Positions 53,746 to 61,758 of a DNA stretch of 64,000 nt are shown here, one piece after another (positions within the stretch are counted from its first letter, which is position 1; each line of letters begins with the position of its first letter). The translations under genes were made by a program, and so were the position numbers. Under the pieces are notes generated by a model. That model saw only the letters and a list, made by a program, of their open reading frames with translations. It was not told where the DNA came from and made no database searches. This DNA comes from Thermomonas fusca DSM 15424 (GTDB lineage: Bacteria; Pseudomonadota; Gammaproteobacteria; Xanthomonadales; Xanthomonadaceae). Location of the stretch: NCBI RefSeq assembly GCF_000423885.1, contig NZ_AUIV01000005.1:119739-183738 (forward strand). The letters run 5' to 3'.

Positions 53746-54999
53746 ATGACCAAGCTGGCGATGCAGCAGGCGCCGCCGCCGGCGACGCCGCGGCGGTTCC
53801 TGCTGTCGGCGTCGCTGTGGGGCGTGGTGGCCGGCATGCTGCTGGCGGTCGATGGCGGCACGGCATTCGCGTCGCGCTGGGGCGGCGCCACCCTGGCGCT
53901 GGTGCACGCATTGGCGCTGGGCGTGCTGGGCAATGCGATGTTCGGCAGCCTGCTGCAGTTCCTGCCGGTGGCGGCTGGTGCGCGCGTGCGCGGCGGGCGG
54001 CCCGCGGCATGGCTGCTGCACGCGCTGCTCAATGCCGGCGCGCTGCTGCTGGTGCTGGCGCTGCGCCAGCCCGCCCTGCTTTCGCCGCACTGGGGCGGCC
54101 TGCTGCTGGTGGCGGCGTTCGTCCTGCTGGTGGCGCTGGTGCTGCCGGGGCTGGCCGGTGCTGCAGGGCAGGTGCTGCTGCGCTGGGGGATTGGCTGCGC
54201 GCTTGCCGGCGGGCTGGTGGCGGCGCTGCTCGGGTTTTCGTTGGCACTGGCGGTTGCCGGCACATGGCGCTTGCCGTTGCTGCCGCTGACCGATGCGCAC
54301 GCCGGCTGGGGCGTGCTGGGCTGGGTGCTGGCGCTGCTGGTGGCGGTGGCGCGGGTGGTGATGCCGATGTTCCAGGGCGTGGCCGCGGTGCCTGCGGGCT
54401 TGCAGGCGGGGTGGCAACTGGCGCTGTACGCGCTGCTGCTGGCGGCGCTGATCATGGCGCTGTGCGGCGAATCGGCGCCAGCGCTGCGGATGGGCGCGGG
54501 GCTGCTGGTGCTGGCCGTCGCCCTCGGCGGTCTGCTGGCGCAGTTGCGTGCCCCGAAGCTGCGGCGCGCGCCGCTGACGTATTTCTGGATGACGGGCTTC
54601 GCGGCGCTGGCCGCGGCCGCCTGCGCGCTGCTGGTTGGCGGTGAGGCTAACCTGCTGCTGGCCGGCGTGCTGGCCCTTGCGATCGGGCTGCCGCTGCTGA
54701 TCACCGGCATGCAGCTGGAGATTTCTGCCTTCCTCGGTTGGATCGACCTACAGCGGCACTGCGGGCGCGGGGTGCGCCTGCCTGGCGTGCAGCTGCTGTT
54801 GCCGACGCGCGACAAGGTCATTGTGCTGGTGCTGCACTGGCTGTCCGCGCTGGCGCTGCTTGCCGCCACGGCGCATCCTGCGTTGGCGCGGTTGGCCGGC
54901 AGCGCGCTGCTGCTGGCGCATGCGGCAAGCTTCTTCGCGCTGTGCGGGGTCGACTGGCGCCGTACCCGCTTCATCCGCGGATTGAAGGAGCAGGGATGA
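53746..54999 (+). CDS. Twelve-helix membrane protein of the denitrification cassette
   Basis: 417 residues, about twelve membrane segments from ATG 53746. Histidines occur in hydrophobic helices (TLALVHALALGVLGNAMFG, LPLTDAHAGWGVLGW, VLHWLSALALL), in a spacing reminiscent of heme-copper oxidase subunit I and NnrS proteins. A conserved-looking loop ISAFLGWIDLQRHC follows a late helix. I cannot assign it to a named family with confidence. It is coupled to the DGC gene by a four-base overlap, and lies 10 bases after DUF2249. A role in nitrogen oxide handling is inferred from context. Confidence 0.6.
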   Translation: MTKLAMQQAPPPATPRRFLLSASLWGVVAGMLLAVDGGTAFASRWGGATLALVHALALGVLGNAMFGSLLQFLPVAAGARVRGGRPAAWLLHALLNAGALLLVLALRQPALLSPHWGGLLLVAAFVLLVALVLPGLAGAAGQVLLRWGIGCALAGGLVAALLGFSLALAVAGTWRLPLLPLTDAHAGWGVLGWVLALLVAVARVVMPMFQGVAAVPAGLQAGWQLALYALLLAALIMALCGESAPALRMGAGLLVLAVALGGLLAQLRAPKLRRAPLTYFWMTGFAALAAAACALLVGGEANLLLAGVLALAIGLPLLITGMQLEISAFLGWIDLQRHCGRGVRLPGVQLLLPTRDKVIVLVLHWLSALALLAATAHPALARLAGSALLLAHAASFFALCGVDWRRTRFIRGLKEQG

Positions 55000-55379
55000 G
55001 CAAACCGTTGCCGCTGGTGTATTCGTGTTCGGGCTGTTCCAGCGCGGCGCAGATGGCCAACCATCTGGCGCTGCAGTTGGATCGTGCCGGCGCGGCGGAG
55101 ATGTCCTGCATCGCCGGTGTTGGCGGCGGCGTGGCCGGGCTGGTGCGCACCGCGCGCAGCAAGCGCCCGATCCTGGCGCTGGATGGCTGCGTGCTCAAAT
55201 GCGTGTCGGCCTGCCTGGCCAATGCCGGGGTCGTGGCCGACACCCACCTGGTGCTGTCCGACTATGGGGTGAAGAAACGCAAACACGCCGACTTCGATGG
55301 CGAGCAGGCCGACGCGGTCTATCTGCAGCAGGTATTGCCGGCGGCGCATGCGCTGGCGGAGGGAAACGACGATGCGTGA
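54996..55379 (+). CDS. DGC-domain putative zinc-binding protein
   Basis: 127 residues. Cysteines occur in YSCSGCSSAAQMANHL, MSCIAGVGG, LALDGCVLKCVSACL, the pattern of the DGC (putative zinc-binding) family. These small proteins cluster with anaerobic respiration genes and may bind zinc or an Fe-S centre; no function is proven. It overlaps the ends of both neighbours, so its expression follows theirs. Confidence 0.8.
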   Translation: MSKPLPLVYSCSGCSSAAQMANHLALQLDRAGAAEMSCIAGVGGGVAGLVRTARSKRPILALDGCVLKCVSACLANAGVVADTHLVLSDYGVKKRKHADFDGEQADAVYLQQVLPAAHALAEGNDDA

Positions 55380-56223
55380 ACGGGCTCCGGGACTGACGCC
55401 AGTGCGGCTGGCCATCGACGGCGTGGACGACGGGCTGGTGCTGCTGCTGGCGGCGCGCGCGCGGCTGGCGCGGTTGGCCGGGCGGCTCAAGGCCGGCGCC
55501 GGCATGCAGGGCCGCGACGATGCGCGCGAGCAGCGCGTCCACCAGCGTGCGGAAACGCTGGCCGGCGTGCTGGGGGTGGCCCCGGCCACCGCCAGCGGGG
55601 TGCTGGCGCTGGCGATCGGCGACGCCTGCCGGGCGCAGGGGCTGCAATCTGATCTGGATCAAGGAGCGGCCCCCGGCGATGGCCGCATGATCGCGACCAT
55701 CATGCACATCCATACCGATTCCGCGCCGGCCCCGGCGCATCCGCTGCTGCGGCTGGTGCCGCCGCCGCGCCGCATCGCGCCGCTGCTGCGGATACTGCCG
55801 CCGTCCACGCAGAAGCGCCTGCTGGAACGGGCGATGGCGAAGGTGCTGGCTGCGCCAATGGCCGATGGCACCCTCGACTTCATGGCCGGCCGTCGGCTGG
55901 GCATCGAGGTCAGCGACCTCGGCCTGCGCTGGGTGGTGGAACTGCAGGGCCAGCAGCTGGTGGTGGTGGATGCACCCGCCGAAGCCACCGTGCGCGGCAC
56001 CGCCACCGACCTGCTGCTGCTGGCCGGCCGGCTGGAGGACGCCGACACCCTGTTCTTCCAGCGCCGGCTGGTGCTGACCGGCGACGTCGAGCTGGGCCTG
56101 ACCGCGCGCAACATGCTGGACCGGCTGCCGTGGGAAACGGTGCCGCTGGGGCTGCGCATCGCCCTCAACCGTGGCGCCCGCTTCGCCCGCGCCGCCCGCG
56201 GCGCCTATCGCGCGAAAGCCTGA
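55372..56223 (+). CDS. ubiT: Chorismate mutase-UbiT (SCP2) fusion protein
   Basis: 283 residues from ATG 55372. Residues about 8-95 form an AroQ-type chorismate mutase helix bundle; aligned by eye with E. coli AroQ the catalytic set is intact: Arg in TPVRLAI, Arg in LLAARARLA, Lys in GRLKAG, Asp and Arg-Glu in GRDDAREQRV, Gln in CRAQG. A linker with MIATIMHIHTDS leads to an SCP2/UbiT domain (about 120-283: LERAMAKVLAAPMADGTLDF, RRLVLTGDVELGLTARNMLD). UbiT is a lipid-binding accessory of oxygen-independent ubiquinone synthesis with UbiU and UbiV, encoded nearby. An FNR-like box lies inside the gene at 55649. The fusion is unusual; a sequencing join is possible but the frame is clean. Confidence 0.8.
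   Translation: MRERAPGLTPVRLAIDGVDDGLVLLLAARARLARLAGRLKAGAGMQGRDDAREQRVHQRAETLAGVLGVAPATASGVLALAIGDACRAQGLQSDLDQGAAPGDGRMIATIMHIHTDSAPAPAHPLLRLVPPPRRIAPLLRILPPSTQKRLLERAMAKVLAAPMADGTLDFMAGRRLGIEVSDLGLRWVVELQGQQLVVVDAPAEATVRGTATDLLLLAGRLEDADTLFFQRRLVLTGDVELGLTARNMLDRLPWETVPLGLRIALNRGARFARAARGAYRAKA
55649..55662 (+). promoter_or_regulatory. FNR-like box inside the ubiT-like gene
   Basis: CTGATCTGGATCAA (55649-55662) differs from TTGAT-N4-ATCAA at one position. It lies between the chorismate mutase and SCP2 parts, ahead of in-frame ATGs at 55687 and 55702, so it could drive a shorter UbiT-only product. A chance match cannot be excluded. Confidence 0.4.
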
Positions 56224-56292
56224 GCGCCGCCCTGTTCCCGTCGCCCGTGCGGCCGTCGCGCGGGTGTTGCCCGTCCCCGATCCGAAGAGCAC

Positions 56293-57321
56293 ATGAACGC
56301 ATCCGTCGCGCCGTCCTGGCATCCCGCACTCGAAGCGCGCCACGCGCCGCTGGTCGAGAAGCTTGAACGCCTGATCCCGTGCATGGAGGTGCCGCTGCAC
56401 CTGCCGTGGATCGACGCCATCCTTGAACTCAAGCGCCAGCGCGGCGCGGTGATCATGGCGCACAGCTACCAGTCGCCGGAAATCTTCCACGGCGTGGCCG
56501 ACATCACCGGCGATTCGCTGGCGCTGGCGCAGGCCGCGGCTGGCTGCGACAGCGACCTGATCGTGTTGTGCGGCGTCCACTTCATGGCCGAGAGCGCCAA
56601 GATCCTGGCCCCGGACAAGACCGTGCTGATCCCGGACCTGGAAGCCGGCTGTTCGCTGGCCGCCTCGATCACCGCCGCCGACGTGCGCGCGCTGCGTGCG
56701 CAGCATCCGGGCACGCCGGTGGTCAGCTACGTCAACACCAGCGCAGCGGTGAAGGCCGAGTCCGACGCCTGCTGCACCTCCGCCAACGCGGTGCAGGTGG
56801 TGGAGGCCATCGCCGCCGAGTTCGGCGTGGACAAGGTGATCTTCCTGCCCGACCGCTATCTCGGTTCGTGGGTGGCGCAGCAGACCGGCATCGAGCTGGT
56901 GCTGTGGAACGGCGTGTGCGAGGTGCACGAGAAGTTCACCGCGATGGAAGCGCGCCACACCCGCGAGCGTTTCGACGCCAAGATCGTGGCGCATCCGGAA
57001 TGCGCGCCGGAAGTGCTGGCCGAGGCCGATTTCGTCGGCTCCACCAGCGCCATGGGCAAGTGGCTGGAAAAGGAAAAGCCGACGCGGGTGGCGATGATCA
57101 CCGAGTGCTCGATGGCCGACAACCTGCGCAACCAGTTCCCGCAGGTGGAGTTCATCAAGCCCTGCAACCTGTGCCCGCACATGAAGCGGATCACCCTGCC
57201 CAACATCCACGCCTGCCTGCGCGACCTCAAGCACGAGGTGACCGTGCCCGACGACGTGGCCGTCGCCGCGCGGCTCGCGCTGGCACGGATGCTGGCGGTG
57301 GGGCGTCGCGACCGGGTGTGA
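56293..57321 (+). CDS. nadA: Quinolinate synthase A
   Basis: 342 residues. Cluster cysteines are in IVLCGVHFMAES, LWNGVCEVHEKFT and KPCNLCPHM. AHSYQSPEIFHGVADITGDSL-like N-terminal residues and the STSAMGKWLEKE loop are typical. It joins iminoaspartate with dihydroxyacetone phosphate using an oxygen-sensitive [4Fe-4S] cluster. It follows the ubiT-like gene by 69 bases and overlaps nadB. Confidence 0.96.
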   Translation: MNASVAPSWHPALEARHAPLVEKLERLIPCMEVPLHLPWIDAILELKRQRGAVIMAHSYQSPEIFHGVADITGDSLALAQAAAGCDSDLIVLCGVHFMAESAKILAPDKTVLIPDLEAGCSLAASITAADVRALRAQHPGTPVVSYVNTSAAVKAESDACCTSANAVQVVEAIAAEFGVDKVIFLPDRYLGSWVAQQTGIELVLWNGVCEVHEKFTAMEARHTRERFDAKIVAHPECAPEVLAEADFVGSTSAMGKWLEKEKPTRVAMITECSMADNLRNQFPQVEFIKPCNLCPHMKRITLPNIHACLRDLKHEVTVPDDVAVAARLALARMLAVGRRDRV

Positions 57322-58763
57322 GCGCGCCCGCGCCCATCATCATCGTCGGCGGCGGCATCGCCGGGCTGTCGGCGGCGCTGGCTGCCGCGCCGGCGCCGGT
57401 GCTGCTGCTGGCGCGCGCGTCCGGCACCCGCGGTGCCGCCAGTGCGCTGGCGCAGGGCGGGATCGCGGCAGCCATCGACCCCGGCGACAGCCCGCAGACG
57501 CACGCACGCGACACCTGCGTGGCCGGCAGCTTCCACAACGATCCGGCCATCGTCGACCTGCTGACCATCAATGCCGGCGATGCGGTGGGCTGGCTGCAGG
57601 ACATCGGCGTGGCCTTCGATCGCGAACCTGATGGCCGCCTGCAGTTCTGTCGCGAAGGCGGCCACGACCGCGCGCGCATCGTCCATGCAGGCGGCGATGC
57701 CACCGGCGCGAAGGTGATGGAGGCGCTGGTCGCCGCCGCGCGCGCGGCAACGCACATCGAGCGCCGTGTCGGGGTGGACGTCGATGGGCTGGTGCTGCGC
57801 GATGAGCAGGTTTGCGGCGTCTGCGTCACCCATGCCGACGGCGGCCGCGAAGCGCTGCACGGGCGCGCGGTGGTGCTGGCAACCGGCGGCATCGGCGGGC
57901 TGTTCGCGCAGACCAGCAACCCTGCCGACGCCGACGGCAACGGGCTGGCGCTGGCGCTGGCCGCAGGCGCTGCCGCACGCGATCTCGAGTTCGTGCAGTT
58001 CCATCCCACCGCGCTGGCGCTGCCGGGCCTGCACAGCCTGCCGTTGGTGACCGAAGCATTGCGCGGCGCTGGCGCGCGCCTGCTGGGTACCGATGGCGCT
58101 TCGCTGATGGACGGCGTGCATCCGCTGGCCGACCTGGCCCCGCGCGACATCGTGGCGCGGCGGGTCTGGCAGGCCTGCCGTGATGGTGGCGCGTGGCTCG
58201 ATGCGCACAAGGTCGGCGCCGCGTTCCCGCAGCGCTTCCCCACCGTGTTCCAGGCCTGCATGGACCACGGCATCGACCCGCGCGTGCAGCCGATCCCGGT
58301 GACCCCGGCCGCGCATTTCCACATGGGCGGCATTGCGGTGGACGCCGATGGGCGCAGCTCGCTGCCGGGCCTGCATGCGGTGGGCGAAGTGGCCTGCAAC
58401 GGCGTGCACGGTGCCAACCGGTTGGCCAGCAATTCGCTGCTGGAGGGCGTGGTGTTCGGCCGCCGCTTGGGCGCGCTGCTGCGCCCGTTGGCCGATGGCG
58501 GGCAGCCGCGCGGCAGTTTCCGGATGGTGCGGCGCAAGCCGTCGCTGGACGCCGCGCAGCTGGACTACCTGCGTGCGCTGATGATGCAGGCGATGGGGCC
58601 GCTGCGCAGCGGCGCGACCTTGCAGGCGGCGCTGCAGGACTGCACGGAGCTGGCCGGATCCGGCTGGCAGGGCGAACTGGCGCAGCGGATGCTGGGCGAG
58701 GCGCTGCGGCGAACTGCAAGTCTGGGCGCGCATTACCGCAGCGATGCGCCGCCGGTAAGCTGA
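57318..58763 (+). CDS. nadB: L-aspartate oxidase
   Basis: 481 residues from GTG 57318, overlapping the nadA stop. The FAD motif IIIVGGGIAGLSAALAA, SALAQGGIAAA, and the active-site HFHMGGIAVD with GANRLASNSLLEG identify NadB of the succinate dehydrogenase flavoprotein family. It makes iminoaspartate for NadA using oxygen or fumarate as acceptor, so it can run anaerobically. It is shorter than E. coli NadB (540) at the C-terminus. Confidence 0.94.
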   Translation: MSAPAPIIIVGGGIAGLSAALAAAPAPVLLLARASGTRGAASALAQGGIAAAIDPGDSPQTHARDTCVAGSFHNDPAIVDLLTINAGDAVGWLQDIGVAFDREPDGRLQFCREGGHDRARIVHAGGDATGAKVMEALVAAARAATHIERRVGVDVDGLVLRDEQVCGVCVTHADGGREALHGRAVVLATGGIGGLFAQTSNPADADGNGLALALAAGAAARDLEFVQFHPTALALPGLHSLPLVTEALRGAGARLLGTDGASLMDGVHPLADLAPRDIVARRVWQACRDGGAWLDAHKVGAAFPQRFPTVFQACMDHGIDPRVQPIPVTPAAHFHMGGIAVDADGRSSLPGLHAVGEVACNGVHGANRLASNSLLEGVVFGRRLGALLRPLADGGQPRGSFRMVRRKPSLDAAQLDYLRALMMQAMGPLRSGATLQAALQDCTELAGSGWQGELAQRMLGEALRRTASLGAHYRSDAPPVS

Positions 58764-58764
58764 T

Positions 58765-58796
58765 CCCGCCGTGAAAGCGGGCACGTCCCTGTGCCC
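58765..58796. terminator. Overlapping hairpins between convergent nadB and ubiV
   Basis: CCCGC (58765-58769) can pair with GCGGG (58777-58781), and GGGCAC (58779-58784) with GTGCCC (58791-58796). No T run; possible rho-independent or attenuating structure between the two converging genes. Confidence 0.4.
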
Positions 58797-58814
58797 CCCG
58801 AAACTCGTCGCGGC

Positions 58815-59690
58815 TCAGGCCGCGGGCATCCGCATGCCCGGCTCGCCGTGCCAGTAGCCGTTGCGCTCGCCGATCCGCACCGGCGCTTCGCTGGCGCTGC
58901 GGGCGGCGTCGAAGTGACGCACGATTGCTTCCATGCCTTCGGCCTGCGGATACAGGCGCAGGATGTCCACGCCCAGTGCGCGCAGTTCCGGCAGTTCCGG
59001 GCCGAGGTCGGTGATTTCCTCGCCCTGCACCGAGATGCCGTTGATGCGCAGGAACGGGCGGCCTTCGCGGGTGGCCAGCGGCATGCCATCGGGGTAGTCG
59101 ATGCAGCGGAAGCCGCACTGGTCCTTCGGGACGTCGAGCGCGCGCGCGGTGAAGCAGCGCGCCGAGAACGACAGCGGCAGCCGGCCCCAGGCGATCACTT
59201 CCAGTTCCGGCATGCTGCCGCCGTCGGCCAGCACGCCGTCCTTCAGTTCGCCAATCAACGTGCGCCCCTGTTCGACGCCCGGCACCCAGCGGCGCAGGCC
59301 GTCTTCGCCCAGCATCGCCAATGCGCGGTGGTTGTAGACGTTCAGCGTCGGCCCGGCCACGAACGGCCGGCCCTTTTCCTTGCACAGTTGCACCGCTGAC
59401 AGGTCGTTGGCCTCGATCCAGAAGCCGCCGTGGGAAATCTGCCGGTCCAGCACGCTGAGTTCGGATTCGGCTTCGATCAGCGCCAGCGTCGACAGCACGA
59501 TCTGCTTGCCGGAAGCGGCCAGCTCCTCGGCCAGCGTCAGCCAGTCGGCGGTGCGCAGCTCGCGACGCTTGCTGCACACGGTTTCGCCCAGGTAGACGAT
59601 GTCGACCGGCCAGTCGATGGCCTCGCGGTAGAACGCCAGCGTGCGCTCGCGCGGCCAGAAATACTGCAGCGGGCCAAGGCTCAGTTTCAT
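58815..59690 (-). CDS. ubiV: Oxygen-independent ubiquinone synthesis protein UbiV
   Basis: 291 residues from ATG 59690 with AGGAA upstream. Peptidase U32-like fold; four cysteines for the [4Fe-4S] cluster are in place: Cys39 (GETVCSKRRE) and the trio SARCFTARALDVPKDQCGFRC split as SARCF and DQCGFRC. UbiV forms a complex with UbiU that hydroxylates ubiquinone intermediates without oxygen, taking oxygen from prephenate. The start is ten bases after the ubiU stop. Confidence 0.95.
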   Translation of the reverse strand: MKLSLGPLQYFWPRERTLAFYREAIDWPVDIVYLGETVCSKRRELRTADWLTLAEELAASGKQIVLSTLALIEAESELSVLDRQISHGGFWIEANDLSAVQLCKEKGRPFVAGPTLNVYNHRALAMLGEDGLRRWVPGVEQGRTLIGELKDGVLADGGSMPELEVIAWGRLPLSFSARCFTARALDVPKDQCGFRCIDYPDGMPLATREGRPFLRINGISVQGEEITDLGPELPELRALGVDILRLYPQAEGMEAIVRHFDAARSASEAPVRIGERNGYWHGEPGMRMPAA

Positions 59691-59700
59691 CGGGGTTCCT

Positions 59701-60699
59701 TCAGTGCCAGGCGCGGTGGTACGGGCCCAGCGTAGTCTGGTGGCCTTCGGCGTGGCGCGACAGCTCCGCCTGCCATTCCGGCTTGAGTTGCCAGTGCGCT
59801 TCATCGGCGATGACCTGGTCGATCGCCCTGCGCCAGGTGCGGGTGACCGAGCTGACGTAGGCCACGCCGCGCTGGCGGCCCTCGATCTTCAGCGCGACCA
59901 CGCCGATCTGCTTGAGGCGCGGCAGCAGCTCCATCGTGTTGAGGCTGGTCGGTTCTTCCAGCGCGTGGAAGACTTCGTTGCCGACTTCGAAACGGCCCTT
60001 GCACACGGTGGGATACCCGGCCGGCTCCTCGGGCTTGAATTCGTCGATCAGCACGTCGTTGAGGCGTACGCTGCGGCTGCCGTCGTCCTGTTCGTCCCAG
60101 CGCACGAACTTGGCCGGCGAGCACACGCCGTGGCGGTTGGGCGATGCGCCGGTGACGTAGCTGGACAGCTGGCAGCGGCCTTCCACCATGATGCACAGGC
60201 TGCCGAAGGCGAAGACTTCCAACGCCACCGGCGACTTCTCGCACAGCCGCTCCACCTGCTGCAGCGACAGCACCCGCGGCAGCACCGCGCGGGAAATGCC
60301 GAAGCGCTCGAACGCATAGCGCAGCGCCGGCGCGGTGGTGGCGCTGCCCTGTACGGAAAGATGGCGTGGCAGGTTGGGGTGGGTGCGCGCGGCATAGTCC
60401 AGCACCGCCATTTCGGCGGCGATGATGGCATCGCAGCCCAGCCCGGCGGCCTTGTCCACCGCCGCGTGCCAGTCGCGCAGGCGCGCGCTGTCGGGATAGG
60501 TGTTCAGCGCCAGGTAGACCTTGGCGTTCCTGGAATGCGCGTAGCGGATACCGGCGCGCAGTTCGTCGTCGCTGAAGTTCAACCCCGGGAAGGCGCGCGC
60601 GTTGGTCTGGTCGCGGAAGCCGGCGTAGACCGCGTTGGCGCCGGCATCCACCGCCGCCTGCAGGGCCGGCAGGTTGCCGGCGGGACACACCAATTGCAT
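59701..60699 (-). CDS. ubiU: Oxygen-independent ubiquinone synthesis protein UbiU
   Basis: 332 residues from ATG 60699. The U32 start MQLVCPAGNLPALQAAVDAG and the cluster cysteines in GSLCIMVEGRCQLSS, RHGVCSPAKF and TVCKGRFE match UbiU (YhbU). With UbiV it is needed for ubiquinone made under anoxia, here to feed nitrite respiration. An FNR box (60754-60767) lies ahead of it. ubiU-ubiV are one operon; the ubiT partner is on the opposite strand. Confidence 0.95.
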   Translation of the reverse strand: MQLVCPAGNLPALQAAVDAGANAVYAGFRDQTNARAFPGLNFSDDELRAGIRYAHSRNAKVYLALNTYPDSARLRDWHAAVDKAAGLGCDAIIAAEMAVLDYAARTHPNLPRHLSVQGSATTAPALRYAFERFGISRAVLPRVLSLQQVERLCEKSPVALEVFAFGSLCIMVEGRCQLSSYVTGASPNRHGVCSPAKFVRWDEQDDGSRSVRLNDVLIDEFKPEEPAGYPTVCKGRFEVGNEVFHALEEPTSLNTMELLPRLKQIGVVALKIEGRQRGVAYVSSVTRTWRRAIDQVIADEAHWQLKPEWQAELSRHAEGHQTTLGPYHRAWH

Positions 60700-60753
60700 G
60701 GGAAGCTCCCACTGGGGAAGCGTGAATGGTCTTGCGTGGGGCCGGGGGCGTCA

Positions 60754-60767
60754 TTGATTTGCGTCAA
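60754..60767 (-). promoter_or_regulatory. FNR box of the ubiUV operon
   Basis: TTGATTTGCGTCAA (60754-60767) fits TTGAT-N4-(A/G)TCAA. At the class II distance a start would fall near 60719, with a weak -10 GACCAT (60726-60731 on the minus strand). FNR control of ubiUVT is established in E. coli. Confidence 0.72.
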
Positions 60768-60809
60768 TCGGGTTGGCCGCCGCTGAACGAAACCAGAATC
60801 CGGCCCGGC

Positions 60810-60826
60810 CTTAAGGCGCCCATAAG
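60810..60826 (+). promoter_or_regulatory. PmrA/QseB-like direct repeat ahead of the PepSY gene
   Basis: CTTAAG (60810-60815), GCGCC, CATAAG (60821-60826), close to the CTTAA-N5-CTTAA box of PmrA/QseB-type OmpR regulators. An OmpR-type regulator is encoded at 61864, so autoregulation of the PepSY-b561-TCS run is plausible. Match is imperfect. Confidence 0.4.
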
Positions 60827-60882
60827 CCGGCGGCGGTGGAATGCGTCCGTGGGCAAGCCGCCCACTTCTTGAGAGAGACGAC

Positions 60883-61167
60883 ATGAAGGCCCCCCTGCTC
60901 AGCGTCATCACCCTGGCCACCGTGGCCGCCGCGTTGTTCGCGCCGGCTGCCATCGCCGGTCCCAAATGCACCGACGCACCGCGCAGCAAGTGGCTGCCGG
61001 AGAAAACCATGCAGGACCGGATCACCAGCGCCGGCTACGTCATCGACAAATTCAAGGTGTCTGGCAGCTGCTACGAGATCTACGGCAAGGACAAGGCCGG
61101 CAACCGGGTGGAGATCTACTACGACCCCACCAACGGCAAGGTGGTCAAGGAAAGCATCGACGACTGA
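60883..61167 (+). CDS. Periplasmic PepSY-domain protein
   Basis: 94 residues from ATG 60883. A signal peptide ends AAIAGPK. The mature part WLPEKTMQDRITSAGYVIDKF ... YEIYGKDKAGNRVEIYYDP is a single PepSY domain. Small PepSY proteins are often encoded with cytochrome b561 and an OmpR-type two-component system, as here, and may modulate the sensor. Two cysteines (PKCTD and GSCYE) could form a disulfide. Confidence 0.85.
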   Translation: MKAPLLSVITLATVAAALFAPAAIAGPKCTDAPRSKWLPEKTMQDRITSAGYVIDKFKVSGSCYEIYGKDKAGNRVEIYYDPTNGKVVKESIDD

Positions 61168-61179
61168 CGGAGATTCGTG

Positions 61180-61758
61180 ATGAACACCATCCTGCGGCAT
61201 GCGAGCAATGAGCCGGCGGCGACGCCGGCTCCGACGGTCAAGGTCTGGGATCCGCTGGTGCGGCTGTTCCACTGGTCGCTGGCGGCGTGCATCCTCGGCG
61301 CGTTCCTTGTGGAGGAGGGCGATACCGCCCACCGCTGGTTGGGTTACACCGCGCTCGGGCTGATCGGATTCCGGGTGCTGTGGGGGTTGCTGGGTTCGCG
61401 ACATGCACGCTTCGGAGACTGGGTGCGCGGGCCGCGGTCGGTGGCCACCTATCTGCGGTAGCGGCTTGCTGGCCGCTCGCAGCGCAGGCTGGGACACAAT
61501 CCGGCGGCGGCGGTGATGATCCTGCTGTTGATGGCCTGGGTAGCCGCGGTGGGCGTTACCGGCTGGATGCAGACGCTGGATGCCTATTGGGGCGTCGAAT
61601 GGCTGGAGGAACTGCACGAAGCCCTGGCCTACGGTCTGCTTGCGCTGGTCGGCGTGCACGTGCTGGCGGCCATCGTAGAGAGTTGGCACTACCGCGAGAA
61701 CCTGATCGCCGCGATGGTGCATGGCCGCAAGCGCGCGCTCGACAATGCGCCTGATTGA
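61180..61758 (+). pseudogene. Cytochrome b561 gene interrupted by an in-frame TAG
   Basis: From ATG 61180 the frame encodes a b561 N-terminal half (KVWDPLVRLFHWSLAACIL, DTAHRWLGYTALGLIGFRVL) and stops at TAG 61459-61461 after SVATYLR. The same frame continues without further stops through RLLAGRSQRRLGHNPAAAV and MILLLMAWVAAVGVTGW to ELHEALAYGLLALVGVHVLAA and a natural stop at 61756. The four heme-ligand histidines are split two and two across the stop, so neither half can bind heme alone. A single base change would restore a full 192-residue protein. It may be a recent pseudogene, a sequencing error, or a readthrough site. Confidence 0.8.

Noticed and set aside
46000..61000. Denitrification region as a recent mobile island
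   Set aside because: No integrase, transposase, tRNA boundary or visible shift in base composition; genes are interleaved with resident ones.
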